Shown here piece by piece: positions 9,018 through 18,528 of a DNA stretch of 64,000 nucleotides (positions are counted from its first letter, which is position 1; each line of letters begins with the position of its first letter). The DNA is taken from positions 62,001 to 126,000 of the forward strand of contig NZ_LQAQ01000111.1 in assembly GCF_001583495.1 (NCBI RefSeq), written 5' to 3'. Both the position numbers and the translations under genes were made by a program. Origin of the DNA: Flammeovirga sp. SJP92 (GTDB lineage: Bacteria > Bacteroidota > Bacteroidia > Cytophagales > Flammeovirgaceae). The notes under the pieces are model-generated. The model saw only the letters and a program-made list of their open reading frames with translations. It searched no databases and was not told where the DNA came from.

Positions 9018-11648
9018 ATGAAATTTTTTGAAATAATAATAGAACTGTTTATGTGTAATTCAATCAAAAGACTTTTACTGTTCAGCATCGTGGCGTTATG
9101 CTATGGGACAGTTTCTTTAGCCCAGGTCGACCAATTAATTATTAATAAGGGATGGGAATTTAAGCAAGCGGATAAAAACGAATGGATGTCTGCTACCGTT
9201 CCGGGATGTGTGCATACTGACTTATTGGATCATAAGAAAATTGAAGATCCTTACTTTGGTACTAACGAAAAGAAAGTACAGTGGGTAGATAAAAAAGATT
9301 GGGTTTACAAGACGACATTTAAGGTAAACGATTTAAACAAGCAAAAACAAGAATTGGTTTTTGAGGGATTGGATACTTACGCTGATGTATACTTAAACGG
9401 TAAGAAAATCTTAACAGCGGATAACATGTTTAGAAGCTGGACGGTCGATGTCACAAAAGGATTGAAAAAAGGAGAGAACGAATTGAAAGTTTATTTCCAT
9501 AGCCCAATTAAAATGGCGACGCCACTTTGGGATGAAGTAGGTTATCCTTTGTATGCTATCAATGACGATTCAAAAACTGGTAATACAGGTGATAGAAAAT
9601 TGTCAGTGATGACACGTAAAGCAGGCTATCACTACGGATGGGACTGGGGTCCGCGTTTGGTGACTTCGGGTATCTATAGAAATATCTATTTGAAGTCATG
9701 GAATAAAGTGACAGTTGATAATATCCGTTATCAACAAAAGAATGTATCAGAAAAAAATGTGGACATCTTGACTACAGTAAACTTAAATGTAGTGGAGAAT
9801 GCGAAGGTGACGATTGATGTGTTGGATGCAAAGTCAGGTAAGAAATATGCATCACAAGAGGTAAAGGTTTCTGCAAATGATAAATCAGCTACTTTGAACT
9901 TCAATATTAAGAAGCCAAAATTATGGTGGTCTAATGGTTTAGGAGAGCAAAACCTTTACCCAATCAAATTAGTGGTAAGAGAAGGTGAGAAAGTATTGGA
10001 TGAAAATACACAGAATATCGGTATTAGAACGATCAACTTAATTACTGAAAAAGACGATATCGGTGAATCTTTCAAGATCAGATTGAATGGTGTGGACGTA
10101 TTCATGAAAGGTACAAACTACATTCCTGGTGATATGTTCTTGACGGAAGTTTCTGACGAGAAAATGGAAGAAACAATCAAAGCTTGTGCTGATGCGAACA
10201 TGAACATGATTCGTGTTTGGGGTGGTGGTACTTACGAAAAAGACCTTTTCTATGACCTTTGCGATAAGTACGGTTTGATCGTTTGGCAAGACTTTATGTT
10301 TGCTTGTAGCTTGTATCCTGGCGATGAAAATTTTGTAGCCAACGTAAAAGAAGAAGTAAAAGAAAATGTGATTCGTTTGAGAAATCACGCTTCAGTAGGT
10401 ATGTGGTGCGGTAACAACGAGATTGAGTGGGCATGGTTTGGATGGGGAATCCAAAAGCAGATGAAATGGTCTGAAGCAGATTCTACAAAAATTATCAACG
10501 ATTACTTCAGATTATTTACAGAAGAAATTCCAAATACTTTACATGAGTACGACGACAAAGATTACTGGGCATCTTCTCCTTACTTCAGAAAATACGGTGA
10601 TCACTTAGAGACAAAAGGAGACAGACACTTATGGGATGTTTGGAAAGGACCGAAATCATGGGATTACTACAAATCACATGTGCCAAGATTTATGAGTGAG
10701 TACGGTTATCAATCTTACCCTGAGGTAGAAACAATGCAAAAATATGTGACAAAAGAGGATCTTTCACTTTGGTCACCAGGCATGAGAAACCATCAGAAAG
10801 CGAAGCATGGTAACAAGAGAATCATGAAAAATGTGACGAAAGAGTTTGCTGTAGATGGCAACAATTTTGAGAAAGTAGTTTACGCTTCACAATTGTACCA
10901 GGCTTATGATTTACAGTTTGCGATTGAAACGCACCGTAGAAAAATGCCTCACTGTATGGGATCATTGTACTGGCAGGTAAATGACTGCTGGCCAGTAGCT
11001 TCATGGGCAAGTATTGATTATGAAGGTAAATGGAAAGCATCGCATTATGCAGTAAGAGATGCTTACAAGGATGTGATCACTTCAGTATCATTAGACGAAG
11101 AACAATTTAATGTATATATCGTATCAGATTTGTTGAAAGCTGAAAAAGCGAAACTAAAAGTAGATGTGTTGAACTTGAACGGTCAAGTGGTAAAATCAGA
11201 AATGATGGATGTGACTATTGATCCAAATACTTCTAAAGTGTATTATCAATTCCCAATGACCGAACTAGCAATTGCCAAAAAAGAATTAGTTGTTGTGACT
11301 ACTTTAACTCAAAAAGGAAAAACTATTGATAAAAACGAATTCTTCGCGGCTAGAAATAAAGATCTAGCATTGGCAACTGACTATCAATTAGAGAAAAAAG
11401 TAGTAGCTCAGAAAGGTGGTACTTATGTGATTGAATTATCCACTGACAAAGTACTAAGAGGTGTGAAAATCATTTCTTCTGTAGAAAACGGAACTTGGAC
11501 GGACAACTACTTTGATCTTATCCCAGGAGAAACTAAAAAAATAGTGTGGCAACCAACAGTACAAAGTGCTGGTAAAGTAGAGTTCAGTGTGCAGACGTTG
11601 AACAAGGTCTTGAAAGATCAACCTGCTGAAGTACTTAGTCAACTTTAA
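9018..11648 (+). CDS. GH2 beta-mannosidase, exported
   Basis: An 876-residue exo-beta-mannosidase that releases mannose from non-reducing ends. The order is signal peptide, N-terminal jelly roll (GWEF...VPGCVHTDLL, DVYLNGKKI), immunoglobulin-like domain, TIM barrel and C-terminal beta domains. The acid/base is in CGNNE (E468) and the nucleophile in SEYGYQ (E561). YHYGWDWGPR is typical of the family. Length is normal. The start at 9018 has the ATTGAA-ATG context shared by neighbouring genes. An ATG at 9051 gives a tidier signal peptide (MCNSIKRLLLFSIVALCYG) and remains possible. It is the first gene of the PUL operon; a terminator-like hairpin at 11661 may reduce read-through. Confidence 0.9.
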   Translation: MKFFEIIIELFMCNSIKRLLLFSIVALCYGTVSLAQVDQLIINKGWEFKQADKNEWMSATVPGCVHTDLLDHKKIEDPYFGTNEKKVQWVDKKDWVYKTTFKVNDLNKQKQELVFEGLDTYADVYLNGKKILTADNMFRSWTVDVTKGLKKGENELKVYFHSPIKMATPLWDEVGYPLYAINDDSKTGNTGDRKLSVMTRKAGYHYGWDWGPRLVTSGIYRNIYLKSWNKVTVDNIRYQQKNVSEKNVDILTTVNLNVVENAKVTIDVLDAKSGKKYASQEVKVSANDKSATLNFNIKKPKLWWSNGLGEQNLYPIKLVVREGEKVLDENTQNIGIRTINLITEKDDIGESFKIRLNGVDVFMKGTNYIPGDMFLTEVSDEKMEETIKACADANMNMIRVWGGGTYEKDLFYDLCDKYGLIVWQDFMFACSLYPGDENFVANVKEEVKENVIRLRNHASVGMWCGNNEIEWAWFGWGIQKQMKWSEADSTKIINDYFRLFTEEIPNTLHEYDDKDYWASSPYFRKYGDHLETKGDRHLWDVWKGPKSWDYYKSHVPRFMSEYGYQSYPEVETMQKYVTKEDLSLWSPGMRNHQKAKHGNKRIMKNVTKEFAVDGNNFEKVVYASQLYQAYDLQFAIETHRRKMPHCMGSLYWQVNDCWPVASWASIDYEGKWKASHYAVRDAYKDVITSVSLDEEQFNVYIVSDLLKAEKAKLKVDVLNLNGQVVKSEMMDVTIDPNTSKVYYQFPMTELAIAKKELVVVTTLTQKGKTIDKNEFFAARNKDLALATDYQLEKKVVAQKGGTYVIELSTDKVLRGVKIISSVENGTWTDNYFDLIPGETKKIVWQPTVQSAGKVEFSVQTLNKVLKDQPAEVLSQL

Positions 11649-11660
11649 TCATTTAACTGC

Positions 11661-11705
11661 AGAAAAGGTAGCATGTGTGACTACTTGGCTACCTTTTCTT
11701 TTCTA
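11661..11705 (+). terminator. Hairpin with U-run after beta-mannosidase
   Basis: AGAAAAGGTAGC (11661-11672) pairs with GCTACCTTTTCT (11688-11699), then TTTTCT. It looks like a genuine terminator only 14 bases before the next start codon, so it may be a partial terminator that sets relative expression within the operon. Confidence 0.75.
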
Positions 11706-11718
11706 AAAATCTATTGAA

Positions 11719-13473
11719 ATGAAAGTTCTTAATCTTATATATATCTTTTTACTCTTTGGTTTGACCGCCTTTGGTCAGCAAAAACCAAATGTTGTAATGA
11801 TTCTGACAGATGATCAGGGTTATGGAGATTTGGGAGTAACAGGAAATCCTCATATATCTACCCCTAACATTGATCAGTTTGCAAAAGAAAATGTTACTTT
11901 AGATCACTTTTTAGTGAATGCTGTTTGTGCACCAACAAGAGCTAGTTTACTGACTGGTAGATACAATTTGGCTACTGGTGTAAACTGGGTGACAAGACGC
12001 AAAGAGGTGATGAATGCTGATGAAGTGACATTGGCAGAGTTATTTAAAAGTAACAACTACCAAACCGGTTTATTTGGAAAGTGGCACAACGGTTCTACTT
12101 ATCCTCACAACCCAGTAGGACAAGGTTTTGATACATTTTTTGGTTTCTGTTCAGGTCACTGGAACAACTACTTTGACACTGAATTAGAAAATGAAAAAGG
12201 AGAGTACGAAAAAACGGAAGGGTATATCACAGATGTATTGACAGATAGAGCAATTCAATTTATTGAGAAAAATAAAGGCGAAAACTTCTTCTGTTTTATC
12301 CCTTACAATGCACCTCACGCTCCATTCCAAGTAGGAGACGAGTATTACAGTAAATACGAGAAAATGGGGTTGGATGAAAGAACGGCGGCTGTTTACGGTA
12401 TGTGTGAAAATATCGATGACAACGTAGGTCGTTTGATCGCAAAGCTGAAAGATTTAGGGTTATATGAAAATACAATCTTCATTTATACTACTGATAACGG
12501 CCCTAATGGAGAGCGTTACAATGCGGAGATGAGAGGTAAAAAAGCCACAGTTCATGAAGGTGGCGTAAGAGTTCCTTTCTTTATCAAAGCTCCAGGTATG
12601 AAGAAAGAAAAAGTAGAACAATTGACAGCGCATATTGATATTTTCCCTACGCTTGCTGAACTTTGTGGCATTACTATTCCTGACTCTTTAAAAATTCATG
12701 GTAAAAGCTTAGTGCCTTTGATGAAAGGAAAAGATAAAAACTGGGAAGAAAGAATCATTTACACACACAATCAGCCTTGGCATTTTGAAGAAGCACCTGC
12801 AGGAGCCGTAAGAAATGAACAGTACAGATTGGTGATGAGTAAAGACAATGATACAACACTTTATGATATGAACATTGATCCTTCTCAGTTGAAAGACTTA
12901 AGTAAATCGAAGCCTGAGGTGGTAAAAGAGATGACTTCTGATTATCATAATTGGTTTATGGAAATGACAAATGGCGGTAAAGAGCCATTAGCAGAGAAAA
13001 TTGAAGTAGGTCACAAAGAAGCGCCTAAGACAGTGTTAGCCGCTGTTGACGGAACGACTAGAAATAAAGTAAGATACGAAGGAAAAGGCTGGTCGAATGA
13101 CTGGGCGAAAAACTTCAAAAATAAGAAAGGAGTAATTCAATGGGATATCAAAGTAGTGGAAGATGGAGACTATAGCTTTGATATGTTATATAGCTGTTCT
13201 GAAGCGTTTGTTGGGTTTAAATTGATGATTGAAGTTGGAGACAAAATTATCACAAAAGAAATTCAACAAGCCTTCAAAACACAGCAGATTGAAAGTCCTG
13301 ACAGAGAGGAGCGTACTGAGGTACACGAATTCACTTGGGGCGATATGAAGATGGGAAAACTTCACCTTAAAAAAGGAAAATATAAAGTGAAAGTCAGAGT
13401 GAACAATGATATTAATCCAGCGAATGACTTCAGATTGAAAGAAATTGTAATTAACAGCACACAACAATCATAA
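11719..13473 (+). CDS. Exported sulfatase with C-terminal beta domain
   Basis: A 584-residue sulfatase. The signal peptide is residues 1-19 (TAFGQ). Metal residues are D31-D32 and TDNGP. The signature is C70-A-P-T-R. The second motif is GKWHNG followed by a CSGHWNNYFD segment, a recognisable subgroup variant of GKWHLG. Residues from about 430 form an extra domain (YEGKGWSNDW, WDIKVVEDGDYSF) that looks like a beta-sandwich, carbohydrate-binding-like module and explains the length above 450. The next gene starts 5 bases after the stop, with the ATTGAAATGAA start context. Substrate unknown; a glycan sulfate is implied by the PUL. Confidence 0.92.
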   Translation: MKVLNLIYIFLLFGLTAFGQQKPNVVMILTDDQGYGDLGVTGNPHISTPNIDQFAKENVTLDHFLVNAVCAPTRASLLTGRYNLATGVNWVTRRKEVMNADEVTLAELFKSNNYQTGLFGKWHNGSTYPHNPVGQGFDTFFGFCSGHWNNYFDTELENEKGEYEKTEGYITDVLTDRAIQFIEKNKGENFFCFIPYNAPHAPFQVGDEYYSKYEKMGLDERTAAVYGMCENIDDNVGRLIAKLKDLGLYENTIFIYTTDNGPNGERYNAEMRGKKATVHEGGVRVPFFIKAPGMKKEKVEQLTAHIDIFPTLAELCGITIPDSLKIHGKSLVPLMKGKDKNWEERIIYTHNQPWHFEEAPAGAVRNEQYRLVMSKDNDTTLYDMNIDPSQLKDLSKSKPEVVKEMTSDYHNWFMEMTNGGKEPLAEKIEVGHKEAPKTVLAAVDGTTRNKVRYEGKGWSNDWAKNFKNKKGVIQWDIKVVEDGDYSFDMLYSCSEAFVGFKLMIEVGDKIITKEIQQAFKTQQIESPDREERTEVHEFTWGDMKMGKLHLKKGKYKVKVRVNNDINPANDFRLKEIVINSTQQS

Positions 13474-13478
13474 TTGAA

Positions 13479-14843
13479 ATGAAATTAAAGCACTTCACCT
13501 TATTATTCAGCTTGCTATTGGGATTCAATATCTCAATGCAAGCTCAGAAGAAACAAAAACCAAATGTCATTATCATTTATATGGATGACATGGGTTATGC
13601 AGATTTGAGCTGTTACGATGGCTCATTAAACGAAACGCCGACCATGGATAAAATGGCGGAGCAAGGTACTAAAATGACCAATCTTTATGCAGGGTCAAAT
13701 ATCTGTTCACCTTCCAGAGCAGCATTGCTGACGGGAATGTACCCACCAAGAGCCGGTGTGCCTAGAGTATATTTGGATACGCCAAAAGGTTTGAATTATG
13801 AATTGACAACTTTAGCAGAATTATTAAAAGACAATGGGTATGCTACTGCACTTGTCGGAAAATGGCACTTAGGTTATCATGATGAATACCTTCCATTAAA
13901 TCACGGTTTCGATACATTTTATGGATTACCACACTCTCATGACTTAAAAATCAATGGTGAATTGCATTTTTATGACAATGAGAAAATGATTGAAGTTAAT
14001 CCAGATCCAGCTCAATTAACCACTCGTTATACTGAAAAAGCAGTAGAGTACATAAAAGCTAAGAAAGATGAACCATTTTTCTTATATTTGGCTCACAACA
14101 TGCCGCATACGCCATTAGCTGTATCTGACAAACACAAAGGAAAATCAAAAAACGGTTTATACGGTGATGTAATTATGGAAATTGACTGGTCTGTGAGTCA
14201 AGTTCTAAAAACAGTGAAAGAGCAAGGTTTAGAAGAGAACACGCTTATCATTGTATCATCTGACAATGGTCCTTCTTTAAAACAAGGGGATCATGCAGGA
14301 AACGCAGGTATTTTTAGAGAAGGCAAAGGAACTACCTTTGAAGGTGGTCATAGAGTCCCAGGAATTTTTTACATGCCTGGAACAGTGAAATCACAACAAG
14401 TGGATGAAATGGTTTCACAAATTGATATTTACCCTACAATTGCATCGATGATTGGTGCTGATTTACCCGATTATAAAATTGATGGTTTAAATATCTTACC
14501 AACACTGAAAGAAGGAGTGAAATCACCAAGAAATGAATTTTTCTACTTCCAAGGTAAAAATGTGGAAGCCTACAGAAAAGGTAATTTCAAAGTTCATAAG
14601 CCTCATAAGTATAGAAGTTCGCATCCAGAGAAGGTAGTAATAAATGCAGAGTCTGGTAAATTAAAAGTATTTTCTAAAGAGTTAGAAGCTTCTGTTTTTG
14701 ACCTTGCAAATGACCCGATTGAATCAAAAAACATTAAATCAAGCAAGGAGGAGATGTACAATAAATACATCAACAGAATGAAGTCTTTTAATAAGAAATT
14801 GAAAGGCAACAAGTTTCAACCTGAAATGAAAGAGACTAAATAA
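13479..14843 (+). CDS. Exported sulfatase
   Basis: A 454-residue sulfatase of standard length. The signal peptide ends near residue 22 (SMQAQ). Metal residues are D36-D37 (YMDDMGYAD) and SDNGP. The signature is C76-S-P-S-R. GKWHLG follows, then GFDTFYGLPHSHD. NMPHTPL is the substrate-side histidine motif. It lies between two other sulfatases with gaps of 5 and 7 bases, so it is co-transcribed. The substrate-specific region after GKWHLG differs from its neighbours, suggesting a different sulfate position. Confidence 0.93.
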   Translation: MKLKHFTLLFSLLLGFNISMQAQKKQKPNVIIIYMDDMGYADLSCYDGSLNETPTMDKMAEQGTKMTNLYAGSNICSPSRAALLTGMYPPRAGVPRVYLDTPKGLNYELTTLAELLKDNGYATALVGKWHLGYHDEYLPLNHGFDTFYGLPHSHDLKINGELHFYDNEKMIEVNPDPAQLTTRYTEKAVEYIKAKKDEPFFLYLAHNMPHTPLAVSDKHKGKSKNGLYGDVIMEIDWSVSQVLKTVKEQGLEENTLIIVSSDNGPSLKQGDHAGNAGIFREGKGTTFEGGHRVPGIFYMPGTVKSQQVDEMVSQIDIYPTIASMIGADLPDYKIDGLNILPTLKEGVKSPRNEFFYFQGKNVEAYRKGNFKVHKPHKYRSSHPEKVVINAESGKLKVFSKELEASVFDLANDPIESKNIKSSKEEMYNKYINRMKSFNKKLKGNKFQPEMKETK

Positions 14844-14850
14844 CACGACA

Positions 14851-16203
14851 ATGAAGAACTTACGCAAAATATTCATCGCTATTGCCCTCTTAATTATAGG
14901 TTTAAATAGCTATGCTCAAGATAAGAAAAATGTCATCTTGATCCTGATTGATGACATCGGTGCAGAAGCAGTGGGCTGTTACGGTACGGATGATTATAAG
15001 ACGCCTAACATTGATAAATTGGCAGAGACGGGGATTAAATTTGAGAATGCTCACTCTACACCAATTTGTACTCCTACAAGGGTGAAAATCATGTCAGGAA
15101 AATACAATTCTCATAATTATGAGCAATTCGGTTACCTTCCACAGCATGTAAAAACGTTTGCCAACGCCATCAAAGCGGAAGGTTATGCAACAGCGATTGC
15201 TGGTAAGTGGCAATTGAGTTATACAAGAGATACAGAAGATGCTTTACAAGATCCATATCACTTTGGTTTTGATGAGTATTGCCTTTGGAATATCAAGCAA
15301 AAAGGTTTACCAAGATTCAAAAATGCGGTTTTGACAAAAAATGGCAAGTCAGTACCGAATGATAATATTTACGGACCAGATGTCATCAATGGTTTTGTGA
15401 ATGACTTCGTGAAAAAAAATAAGAAAAAGCCCTTCTTCGTGTATTATACAATGATGTTAACGCACGATCCTTTCCAACCCGTACCAGGTATGGCAGAGTA
15501 CGATACATTGAAAGACTTGTCACTAAACGATCCGAAATACTTCCAAAGTAATGTGGAATATATGGATAAAATGATTGGTCAGATTGTAAAGAACTTAGAG
15601 AAAAATAAGCTGAGAGAAAATACAGTGATCATGTTGATTGGAGACAATGGTACTTCATCAAAAGTAGTGACCAACTGGCAGGGACAACAAATCAAAGGAG
15701 GTAAAGGAAAGACCATCTACCATGGTACTCACGTTCCTTTCGTAGCCAATTGCCCAGGTTATGTAAAGCCTCATGTGAATGAAAACTTGATTGATCTTAC
15801 TGATTTTTATCCTACACTTCTAGATTTGACAGGAGCAAAAATGCCTGATACAGAATTACATGGTATCAGTTTCCATGATCAACTGTTAGGGAAAGAACCA
15901 AAAGAAGTGCGTCAATTTGTTTTCAATAGTTATTTCGGAAAGAAGACCTATCCAGTAAAACAGTATGCATTTAACACAAAATACAAATACTATTCTACAG
16001 GTGAATTTTTTAACTATAGGAAAGACCCTAAGGAAAAGAAAAAACTGGACGTGACTGCGTTATCTGAAAAAGAGAAAAAGCAGTACGACTTCTTAAAAGC
16101 AACTGTAGATGAACTGAAAAAACCTGGCGACTTTTCAAATATGAAGAAGAAGAAAAAAGGAGGGAAAGGAAAAGGTAAAGGCGGAAAGAAGCACACAAAA
16201 TAA
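14851..16203 (+). CDS. Exported sulfatase, GKWQ variant with Lys-rich tail
   Basis: A 450-residue sulfatase. The signal peptide ends near residue 22 (NSYAQ). The metal pair is D34-D35 and the signature C73-T-P-T-R. Where most sulfatases have GKWH, this one has GKWQ (Q121); the His at this place in arylsulfatase A contacts the sulfate. The following GFDEYCLWN segment belongs with this variant, so it looks like a subfamily trait rather than decay. GDNGT supplies the second metal motif. The C-terminus is a Lys/Gly tail (about 17 residues of KKKKGGKGKG type) of unknown use. An 8-base spacing follows the previous sulfatase. Confidence 0.9.
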   Translation: MKNLRKIFIAIALLIIGLNSYAQDKKNVILILIDDIGAEAVGCYGTDDYKTPNIDKLAETGIKFENAHSTPICTPTRVKIMSGKYNSHNYEQFGYLPQHVKTFANAIKAEGYATAIAGKWQLSYTRDTEDALQDPYHFGFDEYCLWNIKQKGLPRFKNAVLTKNGKSVPNDNIYGPDVINGFVNDFVKKNKKKPFFVYYTMMLTHDPFQPVPGMAEYDTLKDLSLNDPKYFQSNVEYMDKMIGQIVKNLEKNKLRENTVIMLIGDNGTSSKVVTNWQGQQIKGGKGKTIYHGTHVPFVANCPGYVKPHVNENLIDLTDFYPTLLDLTGAKMPDTELHGISFHDQLLGKEPKEVRQFVFNSYFGKKTYPVKQYAFNTKYKYYSTGEFFNYRKDPKEKKKLDVTALSEKEKKQYDFLKATVDELKKPGDFSNMKKKKKGGKGKGKGGKKHTK

Positions 16204-16211
16204 TAGAAGTT

Positions 16212-16243
16212 GGGTTAGTCAGATGATAAAATCGGGCTAACCC
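16212..16243 (+). promoter_or_regulatory. Intercistronic hairpin
   Basis: GGGTTAG (16212-16218) pairs with CTAACCC (16237-16243), loop 18 nt, with no U-run. It lies in the 61-base gap between a sulfatase and the GH42-like gene. It may stabilise or process the operon mRNA. Confidence 0.45.
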
Positions 16244-16264
16244 TACAGATCTAACTTTAATGAA

Positions 16265-18496
16265 ATGAAGATTTTTTTATTACTAATCACCTTACTGATT
16301 TCTAATTCATTACTGGCGCAAGTCTTACCAACTACTGTAGGTCATATTGGTGAGAAACCTGTGGTATTAAGAAATGGTGAGCCTGTTCTCTTTAAAGGGA
16401 TTCAATATTGGGGCTTGGACCATTGGAATGAAGGACATTGGGAAGAAGATATCAAGAACATTAAGAAACTGGGCTTAAATGGTATTCGCCTGAATATAGC
16501 TTGGGATCATATTGAAGCCAAAGAGGGTGTTTTTACCTTCGAAAAATTAGATCAATTACTAGATCTGATTGAAGAAAATGACCTGTCTATTGTACTTCAG
16601 CTCAATCAATCGGCACATGCTTGGAAGCCTGTTTGGTTTGAACAAAAATATACTTCCAAAGAACTGTTGGTGAAAGATGTGAACGGTAAAAACCAATACG
16701 ACCGTTTATCATTTTCGTCAGCGCCTTTTAAAAAGCATTATTACAACTATGTAAGAAATACGGTGGCTCACTTGAAAGACCGTCAATCGATCATTGCCTA
16801 TTCTGTGTATACAGAGCCACATTTTGCGGATAAAGAGCAATGGCTGGACTACAATAAGCACAGCAGAGAAGGCTTTAAAAATTGGTTGAGAGGAAGATAT
16901 GAATCCATTGAACAATTGAATACCGCTTGGCATACCAACTTCGGTTCTTTTGGGAAAGTGGAGCCTTACAGAGAGGTGCCGAATTCAGATTGGAATCAAA
17001 TGCCAGATGAGCATAGAAAACAATTTGGAGATTGGAATTTATGGAACTGTGTCGCTAAGGCAGAGTTTATTGGTGGCTTAATAGCGGAGTGTAAAAAGAT
17101 AGACAAAGAGCATTTGTACATTCAAAATATGATGTGGAAATGGTCTGGTAAATATGGAGCCAATGTGGCATTGGACCCTGAAATCAATTATGCTTATGCT
17201 GATATCATTGGTATCAATGTGTACCCTTATGGAAAAAATGCTTATAAAGTAGGTGCTTCGGTCAACTTTATCCGCTCAATGTTCCAAAACACAAAGCCCG
17301 TTTGGTTAGGGGAGTTCAGTACCAAAAGTGGTAATGCTACAGAAGAAGAATTGAGTGCAATGCTAGGTGAGGCCTTTAAATTAGGCTGTACTGGTTTTGT
17401 TTACTTTACTTATAATGGGCAAGCTGAAAAAGGTGGTGAAGAATACGGCATTGAGCACTACGGGATATTGGATAGAAACAGAAAAAAGAAGGATGCATTT
17501 TATGAACTTCAAGACTATCTGAAGCATGAAGTGACAGGAGAAGAAAAAACAATTTTGGAAACACCGATTCCAGAAGCTAAAGTAAATTTTCTTTGGCCAC
17601 AAATGAATAAAATCTATGCGTACTTATCAGAAGAATTCAATTTTGATATGTATGTATCGGCATTCAATTTAACCAATATGGACAGCGATTTACCTGTGAA
17701 TGTAATTACTGAAAAGCAGTTGATTCATGGTGAATATGATAAATCACTTCCATTATTAGTGCCTTCTATGCCAATGACCAACAAAAAAGTGGCAGGTGCA
17801 TTGAAAAAACAGATTAAAAATGAAGGGCTGAATGTATTGATTGCTGGAAGATTTGGGAACTATTATTTCAATAACCAAAAAGAAGTAACAAACAAAGGCA
17901 ATACTCGATTGGACAGTTATTTAGGCTTAGGTTTTAAATACCTGAAAAAAGGAAATAATAAAGCGAGGTTGAAAATGGAACAGGATTATGGTGAATTAAA
18001 AACTAATGATTCAGTGATTCCTAAGTTTGATAAAATCGCAATCACTCAGACAGAAGGTTTAACTCCGCTTGCAAAATGGCCTGATGGTACTATTGCCATG
18101 GGATTGCAACCGCTGGGTAAAGGAGAAATTCTTTATGTAGGAAGTCACTTTTTCAAATTCACTTCATCCGCCACAGATTCAGCAAGAGTATTCAATAAAA
18201 AGGTACTCCAATCCTTTGTAGAGGAATCCAACAAACGTGATCAAGTTACTTCTTTAAAGCAAGGCAAAAAGAAGAAAAAAAAAAGATTAATAAGACTTGA
18301 TGATAAGAAATACACTGTTGATCTGATAGGAGAATATACATTTCAAGTTGTCAATTTTGATGGTCGGTTACTAGCTTCGTCATCCGAACCAAGAATGCAC
18401 AGAGTAATCGACCTCAAAAACTTATCCTCCGGTAAATATCTGATAAAGATTATAACCCATACTGATCAACAAACCGACATCATTGTTGTTCCTTAA
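16265..18496 (+). CDS. GH42-like glycoside hydrolase
   Basis: A 743-residue exported enzyme. Signal peptide residues 1-19. A TIM barrel covers about 30-420 (GIQYWGLDHWN, GLNGIRLNIAW). The segment WLRGRYESIEQLNTAW is typical of GH42 and relatives. Candidate acid/base is E184 (YTEPH) and nucleophile E350 (WLGEFST). A second domain (about 430-640) resembles the GH42 amidotransferase-like middle domain. The last ~80 residues, after a KKKKKK stretch, look like a degenerate T9SS sorting domain (LSSGKYLIKI). GH42 is beta-galactosidase, but GH164 beta-mannosidases share this three-domain plan, and the beta-mannosidase at 9018 makes that possible. Family assignment is inference. Confidence 0.65.
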   Translation: MKIFLLLITLLISNSLLAQVLPTTVGHIGEKPVVLRNGEPVLFKGIQYWGLDHWNEGHWEEDIKNIKKLGLNGIRLNIAWDHIEAKEGVFTFEKLDQLLDLIEENDLSIVLQLNQSAHAWKPVWFEQKYTSKELLVKDVNGKNQYDRLSFSSAPFKKHYYNYVRNTVAHLKDRQSIIAYSVYTEPHFADKEQWLDYNKHSREGFKNWLRGRYESIEQLNTAWHTNFGSFGKVEPYREVPNSDWNQMPDEHRKQFGDWNLWNCVAKAEFIGGLIAECKKIDKEHLYIQNMMWKWSGKYGANVALDPEINYAYADIIGINVYPYGKNAYKVGASVNFIRSMFQNTKPVWLGEFSTKSGNATEEELSAMLGEAFKLGCTGFVYFTYNGQAEKGGEEYGIEHYGILDRNRKKKDAFYELQDYLKHEVTGEEKTILETPIPEAKVNFLWPQMNKIYAYLSEEFNFDMYVSAFNLTNMDSDLPVNVITEKQLIHGEYDKSLPLLVPSMPMTNKKVAGALKKQIKNEGLNVLIAGRFGNYYFNNQKEVTNKGNTRLDSYLGLGFKYLKKGNNKARLKMEQDYGELKTNDSVIPKFDKIAITQTEGLTPLAKWPDGTIAMGLQPLGKGEILYVGSHFFKFTSSATDSARVFNKKVLQSFVEESNKRDQVTSLKQGKKKKKKRLIRLDDKKYTVDLIGEYTFQVVNFDGRLLASSSEPRMHRVIDLKNLSSGKYLIKIITHTDQQTDIIVVP

Positions 18497-18528
18497 TGTC
18501 CATATCTGACTTAAGAATTTTAAATGAA

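Noticed and set aside
10038-10388. 116-codon minus-strand ORF
   Set aside because: It lies wholly within the GH2 beta-mannosidase frame, which has catalytic motifs; the antisense frame has no family features.
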